This document shows, in pieces, positions 52,646 to 61,344 of a stretch of DNA of 64,000 nucleotides; within the stretch, counting starts at the first letter, position 1; every line of letters begins with the position of its first letter. The position numbers and the translations under genes were made by a program. The notes beneath the pieces are model-generated. The model searched no databases. It saw only the letters and a program-made list of their open reading frames with translations, and was not told where the DNA came from. Origin of the DNA: Croceibacterium aestuarii (GTDB lineage: Bacteria; Pseudomonadota; Alphaproteobacteria; Sphingomonadales; Sphingomonadaceae); assembly GCF_030657335.1 (NCBI RefSeq), contig NZ_CP131039.1, forward strand, positions 1,116,001 through 1,180,000. Direction: 5' to 3'.

Positions 52646-54121
52646 ATGACCGAGCCGCTGATCCTGGTCCTTGACGAAGGCACCACCTCAACACGGGCGA
52701 TGCTGTTCACCGCGCAGGGCAAGCTGCAGGGCGCGGCGCAGGAGCAGCTCGCCCAGCACTATCCGCGCACCGGTTGGGTCGAGCACGATGCCCGGGAGAT
52801 CTGGGACAAGACGCTGGCCTGCGCACGGGCCATGGTGGCACAGGCCGGCGGGGCCGAGCGCATCGCGGCCATCGGCATCACCAACCAGCGCGAAACGGTG
52901 GTGGCGTGGGACAAGGCCAGAGGCGAGCCGCTGTGCCGCGCCGTCGTCTGGCAAGACCGCCGCACCGCCGAGTTCTGCGCCGAGCTGCGCGCTGCCGGAC
53001 ACGAGGAGGCGGTGCAGGAGAAGACCGGGCTGCTGCTCGATCCCTATTTCTCGGGCACCAAGATGCGCTGGCTGCTCGGCAACGACGACGCTGTCGCCGA
53101 GGCGGCACGCGAAGGGCGGCTGGCGCTCGGCACGGTCGACAGCTGGCTGGTGTGGAAACTGACCCGGGGGCGGAGCTTCATCACCGACGCCAGCAATGCC
53201 AGCCGCACCCAGTTGCTGGCCCTGGAGGGCGCCAGCTGGGATCCGGCGCTGTGCGACCTGCTCGGCGTGCCGATTTCGGCGCTACCCGCGGTCGTCGACA
53301 ACGCCGGTCCGCTCGCCGCCACGCACCCGGACTTGTTCGGGGCGCCGATCCCGATCACCGGCATGGCCGGCGACCAGCAGGCGGCGACCATCGGGCAGGG
53401 CTGCCTTGCGCCGGGCGAGACCAAGGCGACCTTCGGCACCGGGGCTTTCGTGCTGGCCAACAAGGGCGCCGCGATCCCCCGCTCGGCCAACCGCCTGCTC
53501 GGCACCGTGCTGCACCAGCTTGGCGGACGGCGGCACTATGCACTCGAAGGATCGGTCTTCGTGGCCGGAAGCCTGTTCCAGTGGCTGCGCGATTCGCTGC
53601 AGATGATCGTCAGCGCGCCCGAGAGCGAGGAACTGGCCCGTTCGGTGCCCGACAGCGCCGGTGTGGTGGTCATTCCCGCGCTGTCCGGCCTCGGCGCGCC
53701 GCACTGGCGCGCCGACGCGCGTGCGGCCATCACCGGGCTCAGCTTCGCGGCCACCCGCGCCCATGTGGTGCGGGCGGCGCTCGAGGCGATCAGTCACCAG
53801 ACGCAGGACCTCGCCGCCGCCTTTGCCGCCGACGGCGCCGAGTGGACGACGCTCAGGATCGACGGGGGAATGAGCTCGAACGACTGGCTGGCGCAGGATC
53901 TCGCCGGGCTGCTGCAGGTGTCGGTGGTGCGCCCCGATTTCGTCGAGACCACCGCGCTGGGGGCGGCCATGCTGGCCGCGCTCGGCGCCGGACTCTACGG
54001 CTCGCTTGCGGAAGCGGCTGCGGCGATGATCGGCTCGGGCGAACGGTTCGAGCCGGGCATGGACGATGCGGTTCGCCAACGGCGCCTGGCCGGCTGGCAG
54101 GCGGCGCTGGCGAAGCTCTAG
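52646..54121 (+). CDS. glpK: Glycerol kinase
   Basis: This 491-residue FGGY kinase phosphorylates glycerol. DEGTTSTRAMLF, the GMAGDQQAATIGQ and GTGAFVLANKG segments and DGGMSSNDWLAQDLAG are the ATP- and glycerol-site signatures. It is complete and of normal length. No glpF or glpD lies next to it. Its 3' end overlaps the convergent DUF1465 gene by 4 bases. Confidence 0.95.
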   Translation: MTEPLILVLDEGTTSTRAMLFTAQGKLQGAAQEQLAQHYPRTGWVEHDAREIWDKTLACARAMVAQAGGAERIAAIGITNQRETVVAWDKARGEPLCRAVVWQDRRTAEFCAELRAAGHEEAVQEKTGLLLDPYFSGTKMRWLLGNDDAVAEAAREGRLALGTVDSWLVWKLTRGRSFITDASNASRTQLLALEGASWDPALCDLLGVPISALPAVVDNAGPLAATHPDLFGAPIPITGMAGDQQAATIGQGCLAPGETKATFGTGAFVLANKGAAIPRSANRLLGTVLHQLGGRRHYALEGSVFVAGSLFQWLRDSLQMIVSAPESEELARSVPDSAGVVVIPALSGLGAPHWRADARAAITGLSFAATRAHVVRAALEAISHQTQDLAAAFAADGAEWTTLRIDGGMSSNDWLAQDLAGLLQVSVVRPDFVETTALGAAMLAALGAGLYGSLAEAAAAMIGSGERFEPGMDDAVRQRRLAGWQAALAKL

Positions 54122-54585
54122 CGGGCGCCCATTTCGGCGCCGAGACGGTCGCGCAGTCGGTGGATCGCGCTGGGATACATCGCGAAGCGATCGCGCCAGG
54201 CGGCATCGAGCCGGGCAATCCGGGCGTGGAAGCGTTCGGTGTGGCGGATCAGCGCCACGAGATCGGGTCCGAGCATCGCCAGTTGCCGCTCGTCGGCGAC
54301 CGGCTGGCCGGGCGGCAGCCGGCCATGGTGACGCAGCTGGAATTCGCTCAGTTCGCCGGAGAAGTAAGCCCGCTGGTTGAGCAGCCAGGCGATGGCATGC
54401 ATCATTCGCGTCGTGGTGCGCAGCGCCTCGCACGACAGCGCCACGCGCGCCAGGTCTTCGTCCTGGCCGGCAAGGTCGAGCCGGCCCGACAGGTCGAACG
54501 CCGCGCGCACTTCGTCGGCCAGTTGCAAAGCCTCGCGGTAAAGCGATTCGACGATCGTCGGACTGAGATCGGCCGGTTCAGACAT
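54118..54585 (-). CDS. DUF1465 family protein
   Basis: This 155-residue protein matches the alphaproteobacterial DUF1465 family, mostly helical, with the conserved MHAIAWLLNQRAYFSGELSEFQLR segment. The family is conserved in Sphingomonadales and Caulobacter, and its role is not settled. No signal or membrane segment is seen. Confidence 0.88.
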   Translation of the reverse strand: MSEPADLSPTIVESLYREALQLADEVRAAFDLSGRLDLAGQDEDLARVALSCEALRTTTRMMHAIAWLLNQRAYFSGELSEFQLRHHGRLPPGQPVADERQLAMLGPDLVALIRHTERFHARIARLDAAWRDRFAMYPSAIHRLRDRLGAEMGAR

Positions 54586-54693
54586 CCGGTGTGCTGGCTA
54601 GCCTCGCGAACCTGTTTGCGACCAGCGCGTTAACCATGGTTATCCTCCGTCATTTGACCTTGTCCCGCAATCGCACGGCCGGCCCGCCTCGCG

Positions 54694-54900
54694 TCACGCG
54701 GTGATATCGGGCGTCAGGAAATCCTCCAGGGCGGCAATCTGGTCCTTCAGTCCGAGCTTGCGCTTCTTCAATCGGGCAATCTGCAACTGATCCTGGCTGC
54801 CCGCTTCGGTGAGCGCGGAAATCGCCGCGTCGAGATCGCGGTGCTCGGTCCGCAGCAACGCGAGCCGGCGGCGCATTTCGTCCTCGCTTGCCCCTGCCAT
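54694..54900 (-). CDS. YdcH (DUF465) family protein, copy 1
   Basis: This 68-residue coiled-coil protein has the YdcH pattern: LRTEHRDLDAAISALTE followed by LQIARLKKRKLGLKDQIAALE. A divergent relative lies at 55078. The family is common in alphaproteobacteria and its function is unknown. Confidence 0.85.
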   Translation of the reverse strand: MAGASEDEMRRRLALLRTEHRDLDAAISALTEAGSQDQLQIARLKKRKLGLKDQIAALEDFLTPDITA

Positions 54901-55077
54901 GCTTGGCGCCTTTCTCGACGTATCGATCCTTCCGCCCGGTTCGGCGCGGTTCGGTTTGGCGAATTAACGATTGTGTGATTTGATGACAATCGCGGCTCCG
55001 GCCGAAATAGCCTGAGTCGCGTTTAGCGAGCCAGCCGCCCTTGGCGCATGGCTTGAAAGATTGACCAGGAGAACGCC

Positions 55078-55236
55078 ATGGACAATTCGCACGTCGCCGC
55101 CCTTCAGGCTAAACATCAGGGTCTCGATCGCCGCTTGCGCGATGAACTCAACCGACCGGCTCCCGACGAAACGATTGTCCAGGCACTCAAGAAGCAGAAA
55201 CTTCAGATCAAGCAGGAAATCGTCGGAGTGCACTAG
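55078..55236 (+). CDS. YdcH-like (DUF465) small protein, copy 2
   Basis: This 52-residue protein reads LQAKHQGLDRRLRDELNRP and then ALKKQKLQIKQEIVGV, the same helix-loop-helix layout as the neighbouring YdcH protein. CCAGGAGAACGCC gives a good ribosome site for the ATG at 55078. Its small size makes it easy to miss. It lies 66 bases before ptsP in the same direction. Confidence 0.85.
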   Translation: MDNSHVAALQAKHQGLDRRLRDELNRPAPDETIVQALKKQKLQIKQEIVGVH

Positions 55237-55302
55237 CGCCAGCGTGGCGCCCGCGCCGCAGAAACCTGTTCAAAGCCGGCGGTATGCGATAGGCGGCGGA
55301 CG

Positions 55303-57573
55303 ATGTCCGCCGCCGCTGCCGCCCGTTCGATCCTGACCCAGCTGCACGAGCTGATGGCCTCGCGGATTTCCGCGCAGGGCAAGCTCAACCAGGTCGTCGA
55401 TATCATCGGAGAGGCGCTCCATAGCGAGGTCTGCTCGATCTACCTCCTGCGTGAAGGCATGCTCGAGCTGTTCGCGACGCGCGGCCTCGAGCAGGCCGCG
55501 GTTCACGTCACCCGGCTGGGGGTCGGCGAAGGGCTGACCGGCACCATCGCCGCCAACATCGAAACGCTCAACCTCGCCGAGGCGACGACCCACCCCGAAT
55601 TCCAGTACCGGCGGGAAACCGGCGAAGAGAAGTTCCACTCGTTCGCCGGTGTGCCGATCGTCCGGCGCGAACGGGCCATCGGGGTGCTGACGGTTCAGCA
55701 CGTCGACCCGCGGCGCTACGAGGACGTCGAGATCGAGGCGCTGCAGACGGTCGCGATGGTGCTGGCCGAACTGCTCCACAACGCGGGGTTGGTCGACAAC
55801 GAGTCGGCCGGCGGCACGTCGGGCAACCATACCGGACAGGAAGTCCTGCACGGGTTGCAACTGGTCAAGGGTCTCGCGCTCGGCCAGGCGGTGTTCCACC
55901 AGCCGCGCATCACCATCGAGCAGACAGTGGCCGAAGACACCGAGGCCGAGCGCCAGCGGGTCTACCTCGCCTTCGACAGGATGCGCGAGCAGATCGATCA
56001 CATGACCGGCCAGGCCGAGTTCGGCGTCGGCGGAGAGCAGGAGGAGGTTCTCGAGACCTATCGGATGTTCGCCTACGACGAAGGCTGGAGCCGGCGCATC
56101 AACGAGGCGATCGATTCCGGTCTTACCGCGGAGGCGGCCATCGAGCGCGTGCAGCAGCGCACCCGGATGCGCATGCGCGAGATCGACGATCCCTTGCTGG
56201 CCGACCGCATGCACGACCTCGAGGATCTGGCAAATCGCCTGCTGCGGATCGTTTCGGGTCAGCTCGGCACCGCGGCGAGCCAGGGCCTGCGCCACGACGC
56301 CATCCTGATCGCCAAGAATCTCGGCCCCGCCGAGCTGCTCGAATACGACAAGCGCCGTCTGAAGGGCGTGGTGCTCGAGGAAGGCAGCCTCACCGCGCAC
56401 GTGGTGATCGTCGCCCGGGCGATGGGCGTGCCCGTGATCGGGCGGCTGCGCAACGCGCGTGGCCTGATTCGCGAAGGCGACACGCTGCTCGTCGACGGCG
56501 ACGCCGCGACCCTGACGATCCGTCCGGCGCAAGGCGTGCTCGACGCCTTCGAAGGGCGCCTGCTGAGGAGCCGCGAACGCCAGGCCGGCTACGCCAAGCT
56601 GCGCGACGTCGAGCCCTTCACCCGCGACGGGCAGCGGGTGCAGGTGATGATGAACGCCGGCCTGCGCGACGACATCGCCATGCTGAACCTGACCGGCGCC
56701 GACGGCATCGGTCTGTTCCGCACCGAATTCCAGTTCCTCGTTTCCGCCCAGTTGCCTTCGCGCGACATGCAGAAGCGGCTCTACAAGGACGTGCTCGACG
56801 CCGCCGGCGAACGCCCGGTGATCTTTCGCACGGTCGACATCGGCGGCGACAAGGCGCTGCCGTACACGATCACCGAAAGCACCAACGAGGACGAAAACCC
56901 GGCGATGGGCTGGCGCGCGCTGCGCCTCGCGCTCGAACGCGAGGGGCTGCTGATGGGCCAGGCCCGCGCGCTGCTCGAGGCGGCCGCCGGCAAGACGCTC
57001 AACGTCATGTTCCCGATGGTCTCCGAGCCGTGGGAGTTCGACGCGGCAAAGGAGGTGTTCGATCGCCAGCTCGCCTATCTGCGCGGGCTTAAGCGCACCT
57101 TGCCCGAGGCGATCAACTACGGCGTCATGCTCGAAGTACCGGCGCTCGCCGAAATGCTCGACGTCCTCGCGCCGAAGGTGCGGTTCATCTCGATCGGCAC
57201 CAACGACCTGACGCAGTTCCTGTTCGCCGCCGACCGGGCCAATCCCAAGCTGGCCGAGCGCTACGACTGGCTCAGTCCGTCGATTCTGCGCTTCCTCGCC
57301 CGCGTCGTGCAAGGAACCAAGGGGCACAAGATCGACCTCGGGGTGTGCGGCGAGATGGGCGGGCGGCGGCTCGAGGCGCTGGCGCTGATCGGTCTCGGCA
57401 TCCGGCGCCTGTCGATTACCCCGGCCTCGGTCGGCCCGATCAAGGAACTGGTGCGGCGCATCGATACGGAGGAAATCGGCGCGGCGATGCAGGGCTTGCT
57501 GGCCAGCCCGCCGCGCGACATGCGCGCGGCGCTGGCGCAGTGGGCTGCGGATCACGAAATCGATGTCGATTAA
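55303..57573 (+). CDS. ptsP: Phosphoenolpyruvate-protein phosphotransferase PtsP (EI-Ntr)
   Basis: This 756-residue protein has an N-terminal GAF domain (residues about 20-160), then the enzyme I domains. The phosphorylated histidine is His366 in EEGSLTAHVVIVARAMG. The PEP-binding barrel has TGADGIGLFRTEFQF, RTVDIGGDKALPY and GVCGEMGGR. It starts the nitrogen PTS phosphorelay by phosphorylating NPr. No ptsO or ptsN lies in the window. Length fits PtsP. Confidence 0.95.
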   Translation: MSAAAAARSILTQLHELMASRISAQGKLNQVVDIIGEALHSEVCSIYLLREGMLELFATRGLEQAAVHVTRLGVGEGLTGTIAANIETLNLAEATTHPEFQYRRETGEEKFHSFAGVPIVRRERAIGVLTVQHVDPRRYEDVEIEALQTVAMVLAELLHNAGLVDNESAGGTSGNHTGQEVLHGLQLVKGLALGQAVFHQPRITIEQTVAEDTEAERQRVYLAFDRMREQIDHMTGQAEFGVGGEQEEVLETYRMFAYDEGWSRRINEAIDSGLTAEAAIERVQQRTRMRMREIDDPLLADRMHDLEDLANRLLRIVSGQLGTAASQGLRHDAILIAKNLGPAELLEYDKRRLKGVVLEEGSLTAHVVIVARAMGVPVIGRLRNARGLIREGDTLLVDGDAATLTIRPAQGVLDAFEGRLLRSRERQAGYAKLRDVEPFTRDGQRVQVMMNAGLRDDIAMLNLTGADGIGLFRTEFQFLVSAQLPSRDMQKRLYKDVLDAAGERPVIFRTVDIGGDKALPYTITESTNEDENPAMGWRALRLALEREGLLMGQARALLEAAAGKTLNVMFPMVSEPWEFDAAKEVFDRQLAYLRGLKRTLPEAINYGVMLEVPALAEMLDVLAPKVRFISIGTNDLTQFLFAADRANPKLAERYDWLSPSILRFLARVVQGTKGHKIDLGVCGEMGGRRLEALALIGLGIRRLSITPASVGPIKELVRRIDTEEIGAAMQGLLASPPRDMRAALAQWAADHEIDVD

Positions 57574-57673
57574 CCTTGCGATTGCGAAGCGCTCTTGACT
57601 TGTGCCGCGCGGACCCGTCTCTTCGCGGCAAGTAGGGTTCGCGATTGAACCATGAACCGCAACAGGGGCGGAC

Positions 57674-58501
57674 ATGGACGAAACTGACGTGACGGAAGCA
57701 GTTGAATTGCCCCAAAGGGCCGGGCCGAGGCTACGCGCGGCGCGTGAAGCCAAGGGTCTGACGCTCGAACAGATCGCGGCGCAGACGCGGATTCCGCAGC
57801 GACATCTCGAGACCATCGAAGAGGGAGCGTTCTCCGACTTGCCCGGCCGGACCTACGCCGTCGGTTTTGCGCGAACCTATGCCCGCACGGTCGATATCGA
57901 TCAGGATGAAATCGTGGCGATGGTCCGGTCGGAACTCGACGAGCAGGGCGACGAGCGCGATTGCCATGCGCCGGCAAGCTTTGAGCCGGGCGATCCCGCG
58001 CGGGTCCCCTCGCGCAGCCTCGGCTGGTTCGCGCTGTTTGCGCTGGTGCTGCTGATCGTCGGCGGCTTCTTCTTCTTTCGGCAGATGTTCTCCCCGGCGG
58101 CCGAGCTGCCGGCTCTGGTCGATAGCGAAGACACCGCCGGGGCCCCGCAGCAGCCGGCCGCAGCGGCGACCTCGGCGGTCAATCCTGCCGGAGCCGTCGC
58201 CTTTACCGCGCTCGAGGAGGGTGTCTGGATCAAGTTCTACGATGCCAGCGGCCGCCAGTTGATGCAGAAGCAGATGGCCAAGGGAGAAACCTACGTGGTC
58301 CCGCAGGACGCCGATGGCCCGCAGGTGTGGACCGGGCGGCCCGATGCCTTCCGCATCACCATCGGCGGGCGCGAAGTGCCCAAGCTGGCCGAGGAAGAGC
58401 AAATCATGAAGGACATTCCGGTCACTGCCGAAGCACTGCTGGCCCGGCCGACGGCCGCCCCGCAGCCAGCGGGGGAAAACGCCGCCGTTCCTGCGCGCTG
58501 A
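57674..58501 (+). CDS. RodZ-like helix-turn-helix membrane protein (DUF4115)
   Basis: This 275-residue protein has an N-terminal XRE-type helix-turn-helix (GPRLRAAREAKGLTLEQIAAQTRI; residues about 15-80), one membrane helix (about 114-136), and a periplasmic DUF4115 domain (AFTALEEGVWIKFYDASGRQL). RodZ proteins link MreB to the cell-wall machinery. The C-terminal tail is Ala/Pro-rich. Confidence 0.9.
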   Translation: MDETDVTEAVELPQRAGPRLRAAREAKGLTLEQIAAQTRIPQRHLETIEEGAFSDLPGRTYAVGFARTYARTVDIDQDEIVAMVRSELDEQGDERDCHAPASFEPGDPARVPSRSLGWFALFALVLLIVGGFFFFRQMFSPAAELPALVDSEDTAGAPQQPAAAATSAVNPAGAVAFTALEEGVWIKFYDASGRQLMQKQMAKGETYVVPQDADGPQVWTGRPDAFRITIGGREVPKLAEEEQIMKDIPVTAEALLARPTAAPQPAGENAAVPAR

Positions 58502-58616
58502 ACGCCGCGCTTACTCGACAAGCGAGTCCCGCCTTGGCACAACGCCGCCTGCATGCCGCCGCGATGAGCGGGCGCCGGCCCATGCGCAAGAGTTACTGTG
58601 GACGGAGCTGATCCCG

Positions 58617-59585
58617 ATGAAATTCACCCTTTCCCAGGCTTCGCGCGGCGCGTTGTCCGGCCTCGTCCTTGCCGGGTCGCTGACGCTTGCCGCCCCGGCA
58701 GCGGCGCAGTCGGTCGACGAGGCCCGGCTGCGCAAGATCGAAGCCGAGGTGCGCGCGCTCCAGCGCACGGTGTTCCCCAACGGCGACGGACGCTTCTTCA
58801 CGCCCGAAGTCATCACTCCGAATGGCGCGTCGCCGGCGAACAGTGCGGTGGGCACTCCGTCGGAGACTGCGGTGACCGATATCCTCGCCCGTCTCGATGC
58901 GCTCGAAACCCAGCTCCAGCGGCTGACCGCCCGCAGCGAGGAAAACGCCAACAGGATCGGCGAGCTGCAGGCGCGGGTCGACGCGATGACGCCGCCGGCC
59001 GGCATCGCTCAGCCGGCGGCCGGCGCCACCCAGCCCGCCACCGGCACGCTCGTGGCGGCACAGCCGGCGCCTTCCTCGTCCGGCGCGGCGGCTGCTCCCG
59101 CCCGGGCGCCGGAACGGGCGGCGACACCGGCCGGATCGGGACCCTCGGCAGAGCGGCTCGCCGCGGTCAAGGCGATCGAAAAGCCCGCCACCGGTGATCC
59201 CGGCGACGACGAATACGTCTATGGCTTCCGGCTGTGGGACGCTAAGTTCTACCCCGAGGCGCAGCAGCAGTTGCAGCTGTTCGTCGACAAGTATCCGAAC
59301 CATCCGCGCATCAGCTTCGGCCTCAATCTGCTCGGACGCGCCTATCTCGACGACGGCCAGCCGCGCACCGCGGCGACGTACTTCTATAAGAACTACACCG
59401 AGCACCCCGACGGTGCGCGAGGGGCCGACAGTCTCCTGTACCTCGCCGAGTCGATGATCGCGCTCAAGGATACACCGCGCGCCTGCCGTGCCTTGGCTAC
59501 GTTCGGCGAGAACTTCCCGGCGCTGGCTACCGGGCGCCTCCAGGACCAGTATGACCGGGACCGCAAAGCCGTCAAATGCAGCTGA
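58617..59585 (+). CDS. cpoB: Tol-Pal system protein CpoB/YbgF
   Basis: This 322-residue periplasmic protein has a signal peptide (ending PAAA-QS), a helical coiled-coil (LRKIEAEVRALQRTV and later LDALETQLQRLTARSEEN), a Pro/Ala-rich linker and C-terminal TPR-like repeats (YVYGFRLWDAKFYPEAQQQLQLFVDKYP...). This is the CpoB layout that couples Tol-Pal constriction to peptidoglycan synthesis. It overlaps tilS by 35 bases. Confidence 0.92.
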   Translation: MKFTLSQASRGALSGLVLAGSLTLAAPAAAQSVDEARLRKIEAEVRALQRTVFPNGDGRFFTPEVITPNGASPANSAVGTPSETAVTDILARLDALETQLQRLTARSEENANRIGELQARVDAMTPPAGIAQPAAGATQPATGTLVAAQPAPSSSGAAAAPARAPERAATPAGSGPSAERLAAVKAIEKPATGDPGDDEYVYGFRLWDAKFYPEAQQQLQLFVDKYPNHPRISFGLNLLGRAYLDDGQPRTAATYFYKNYTEHPDGARGADSLLYLAESMIALKDTPRACRALATFGENFPALATGRLQDQYDRDRKAVKCS

Positions 59586-60531
59586 CGCGGTAAGCGCCGA
59601 GCAATCCGCGCGCTTCGCCGCCGCGCTCGGCAAACTGTGTCCCCAGGGCGGACGGATAGGCCTCGCTGTTTCGGGGGGGCCGGATTCGCTCGCCATGCTG
59701 CTGCTGGCCCATGCCGCCATGCCGGGCGAGTTCGAAGCGGCGACGGTCGATCACGGGTTGCGCGCCGAAGCGGCGGAGGAGGCGGCTTTCGTCGCGCGGA
59801 TTTGTGCGGCGCGCGGCATCGCCCACTCCGTGCTGCGGGTCGAAGTGGCGCCCGGCAATGTGCAGGACGAGGCCCGCCGGGCGCGCTACGCCGCGCTGGC
59901 TGCCTGGGCTCGGGAGCGGGGCTTCGCCGCGCTGGCGACGGCGCACCACGCCGACGACCAGGCCGAGACTGTCCTGATGCGCCTCAACCGCGGCAGTGGG
60001 CTGGGCGGCCTTAGCGGGGTGAGGGCGCGCGGGACGGTGCCGGGCGGCACGCTGCCTGTGCTGCGCCCACTGCTGAGCTGGCGCCGGGCGGAGCTGGCGG
60101 CCCTCGTCGCCGGCGCGGGAATCGAGGCGGTGAGCGACCCGAGCAATGCCGACCCGCGCTACGACCGGGTGCGGATGCGCACCGCACTGGCCGAGGCCGA
60201 CTGGCTCGATGCCGCGGCGATCGCGCAAAGCGCCGCGTACCTCGCCGATGCGCAGGAAGCGCTCGATTGGGCCATGGAACGCGAGTGGGATGCGAACGTC
60301 GAGATTGTCGCCGGCGGCATCCGCTATGAGCCGTCCGCGCCCAGGGCCATCGTGCTGCAGGTGCTGCGGCGGATCTTCGCGGGGTTCGGTGCAGACCCTC
60401 GCGGCGGCGAGATTGCCCGGCTCGCCGACGCCCTGTCCGAAGGCGAGACGGGGACGCTCGGGGGCGTCGTCGCGCGGCCGGAAACGGGCGGCTGGACCTT
60501 TCGGCCCGAACCCCCACGCAAGTCCGCTTAG
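59551..60531 (+). CDS. tilS: tRNA(Ile)-lysidine synthase
   Basis: This 326-residue N-type ATP pyrophosphatase has the PP-loop SGGPDS at residues 41-46 and the lysidine-synthase motifs VDHGLRAEA and ATAHHADDQAETVLMRL. It modifies the wobble C of tRNA-Ile(CAU). The start at 59551 lies 35 bases inside cpoB. The 3' end overlaps the convergent L,D-transpeptidase gene by 4 bases. Confidence 0.94.
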   Translation: MTGTAKPSNAADAVSAEQSARFAAALGKLCPQGGRIGLAVSGGPDSLAMLLLAHAAMPGEFEAATVDHGLRAEAAEEAAFVARICAARGIAHSVLRVEVAPGNVQDEARRARYAALAAWARERGFAALATAHHADDQAETVLMRLNRGSGLGGLSGVRARGTVPGGTLPVLRPLLSWRRAELAALVAGAGIEAVSDPSNADPRYDRVRMRTALAEADWLDAAAIAQSAAYLADAQEALDWAMEREWDANVEIVAGGIRYEPSAPRAIVLQVLRRIFAGFGADPRGGEIARLADALSEGETGTLGGVVARPETGGWTFRPEPPRKSA

Positions 60532-61220
60532 CCTTCGATCAGTGCGTCGCCCACCGTGGCGGTCTTGCCGCGGGTGATGATGACCTTGTCGCCCTTGCTG
60601 GCGGAGGCGAACAGGCGGCTGGCGAATTCGTCGGGTACGCCGATGCAGCCGTGGCTGGCGAAGCCCTTCTCGACCAGGCGGCCGCCATGGATGGCGACGC
60701 CGTCGCTGGTCAGGCGCAGGGTCCACGGCATCGGCGCGTTGCCGTACTTCTCCGACACGTTGTGGCGCTCCTTGCTCATGATCGGGAACGTGCCGGTTGG
60801 GGTCGGGTACTCGTCGGTGCCGAGTAGCGCCGCGGTGGCGCCGATCTCGTAGCCGCCGCGGAAGGCGCTGATCACGCGCGCGTCGAGATCGACCGTGATG
60901 ACCAGCGGGCCATCGGGCACGCCGGCGTCGTCCCAGAACCACTGGCCGTACTTGATCGGCCCGGCGATCGGCAGCACGCGCTTGATGACGAAGGGGCTGT
61001 CCTGCGCGGCAACGACCGCGCTGGGCGAGGGCGCGGGTTCAGGCGCGGCGAGCGCTGCCGCCGTGTCCGCCTCGTCTGGGCCCAGCACGTCTTGCGACGT
61101 CAGCCAGGTCGAGGTGTCCGTATCCTGCGCCTCGATCGATTGCCCGGCGAATACCGCCGCGCCCAGGGCGAGCACCACGCCGAGAGTTGCGCCGCCGATC
61201 CATTTCACCGCCTTGTCCAT
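60528..61220 (-). CDS. L,D-transpeptidase (YkuD family)
   Basis: This 230-residue protein has an N-terminal membrane anchor or signal (about 7-28), a linker, and a YkuD domain with the catalytic motif HGGRLVEKGFASHGCIG ending in the active Cys. It forms 3-3 peptidoglycan cross-links or attaches lipoproteins. I chose the ATG at 61220, with GGAG 6 bases upstream; another in-frame ATG lies 12 bases further out. Confidence 0.92.
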   Translation of the reverse strand: MDKAVKWIGGATLGVVLALGAAVFAGQSIEAQDTDTSTWLTSQDVLGPDEADTAAALAAPEPAPSPSAVVAAQDSPFVIKRVLPIAGPIKYGQWFWDDAGVPDGPLVITVDLDARVISAFRGGYEIGATAALLGTDEYPTPTGTFPIMSKERHNVSEKYGNAPMPWTLRLTSDGVAIHGGRLVEKGFASHGCIGVPDEFASRLFASASKGDKVIITRGKTATVGDALIEG

Positions 61221-61344
61221 GTGGTGCTCCATGCCGCAAGCCCGCCGGATTTCCAGCGCCCCGCGCGGGCGCGTCCCGATGCGGGACTCGGGCGCGGCAA
61301 AGGTTAACACGAAAATTCCTCCCGGAAACGGGGAGGAGCAGGTG

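Noticed and set aside
55270-57816. An 848-codon minus-strand frame
   Set aside because: It is antisense to ptsP, which has all catalytic motifs on the plus strand.
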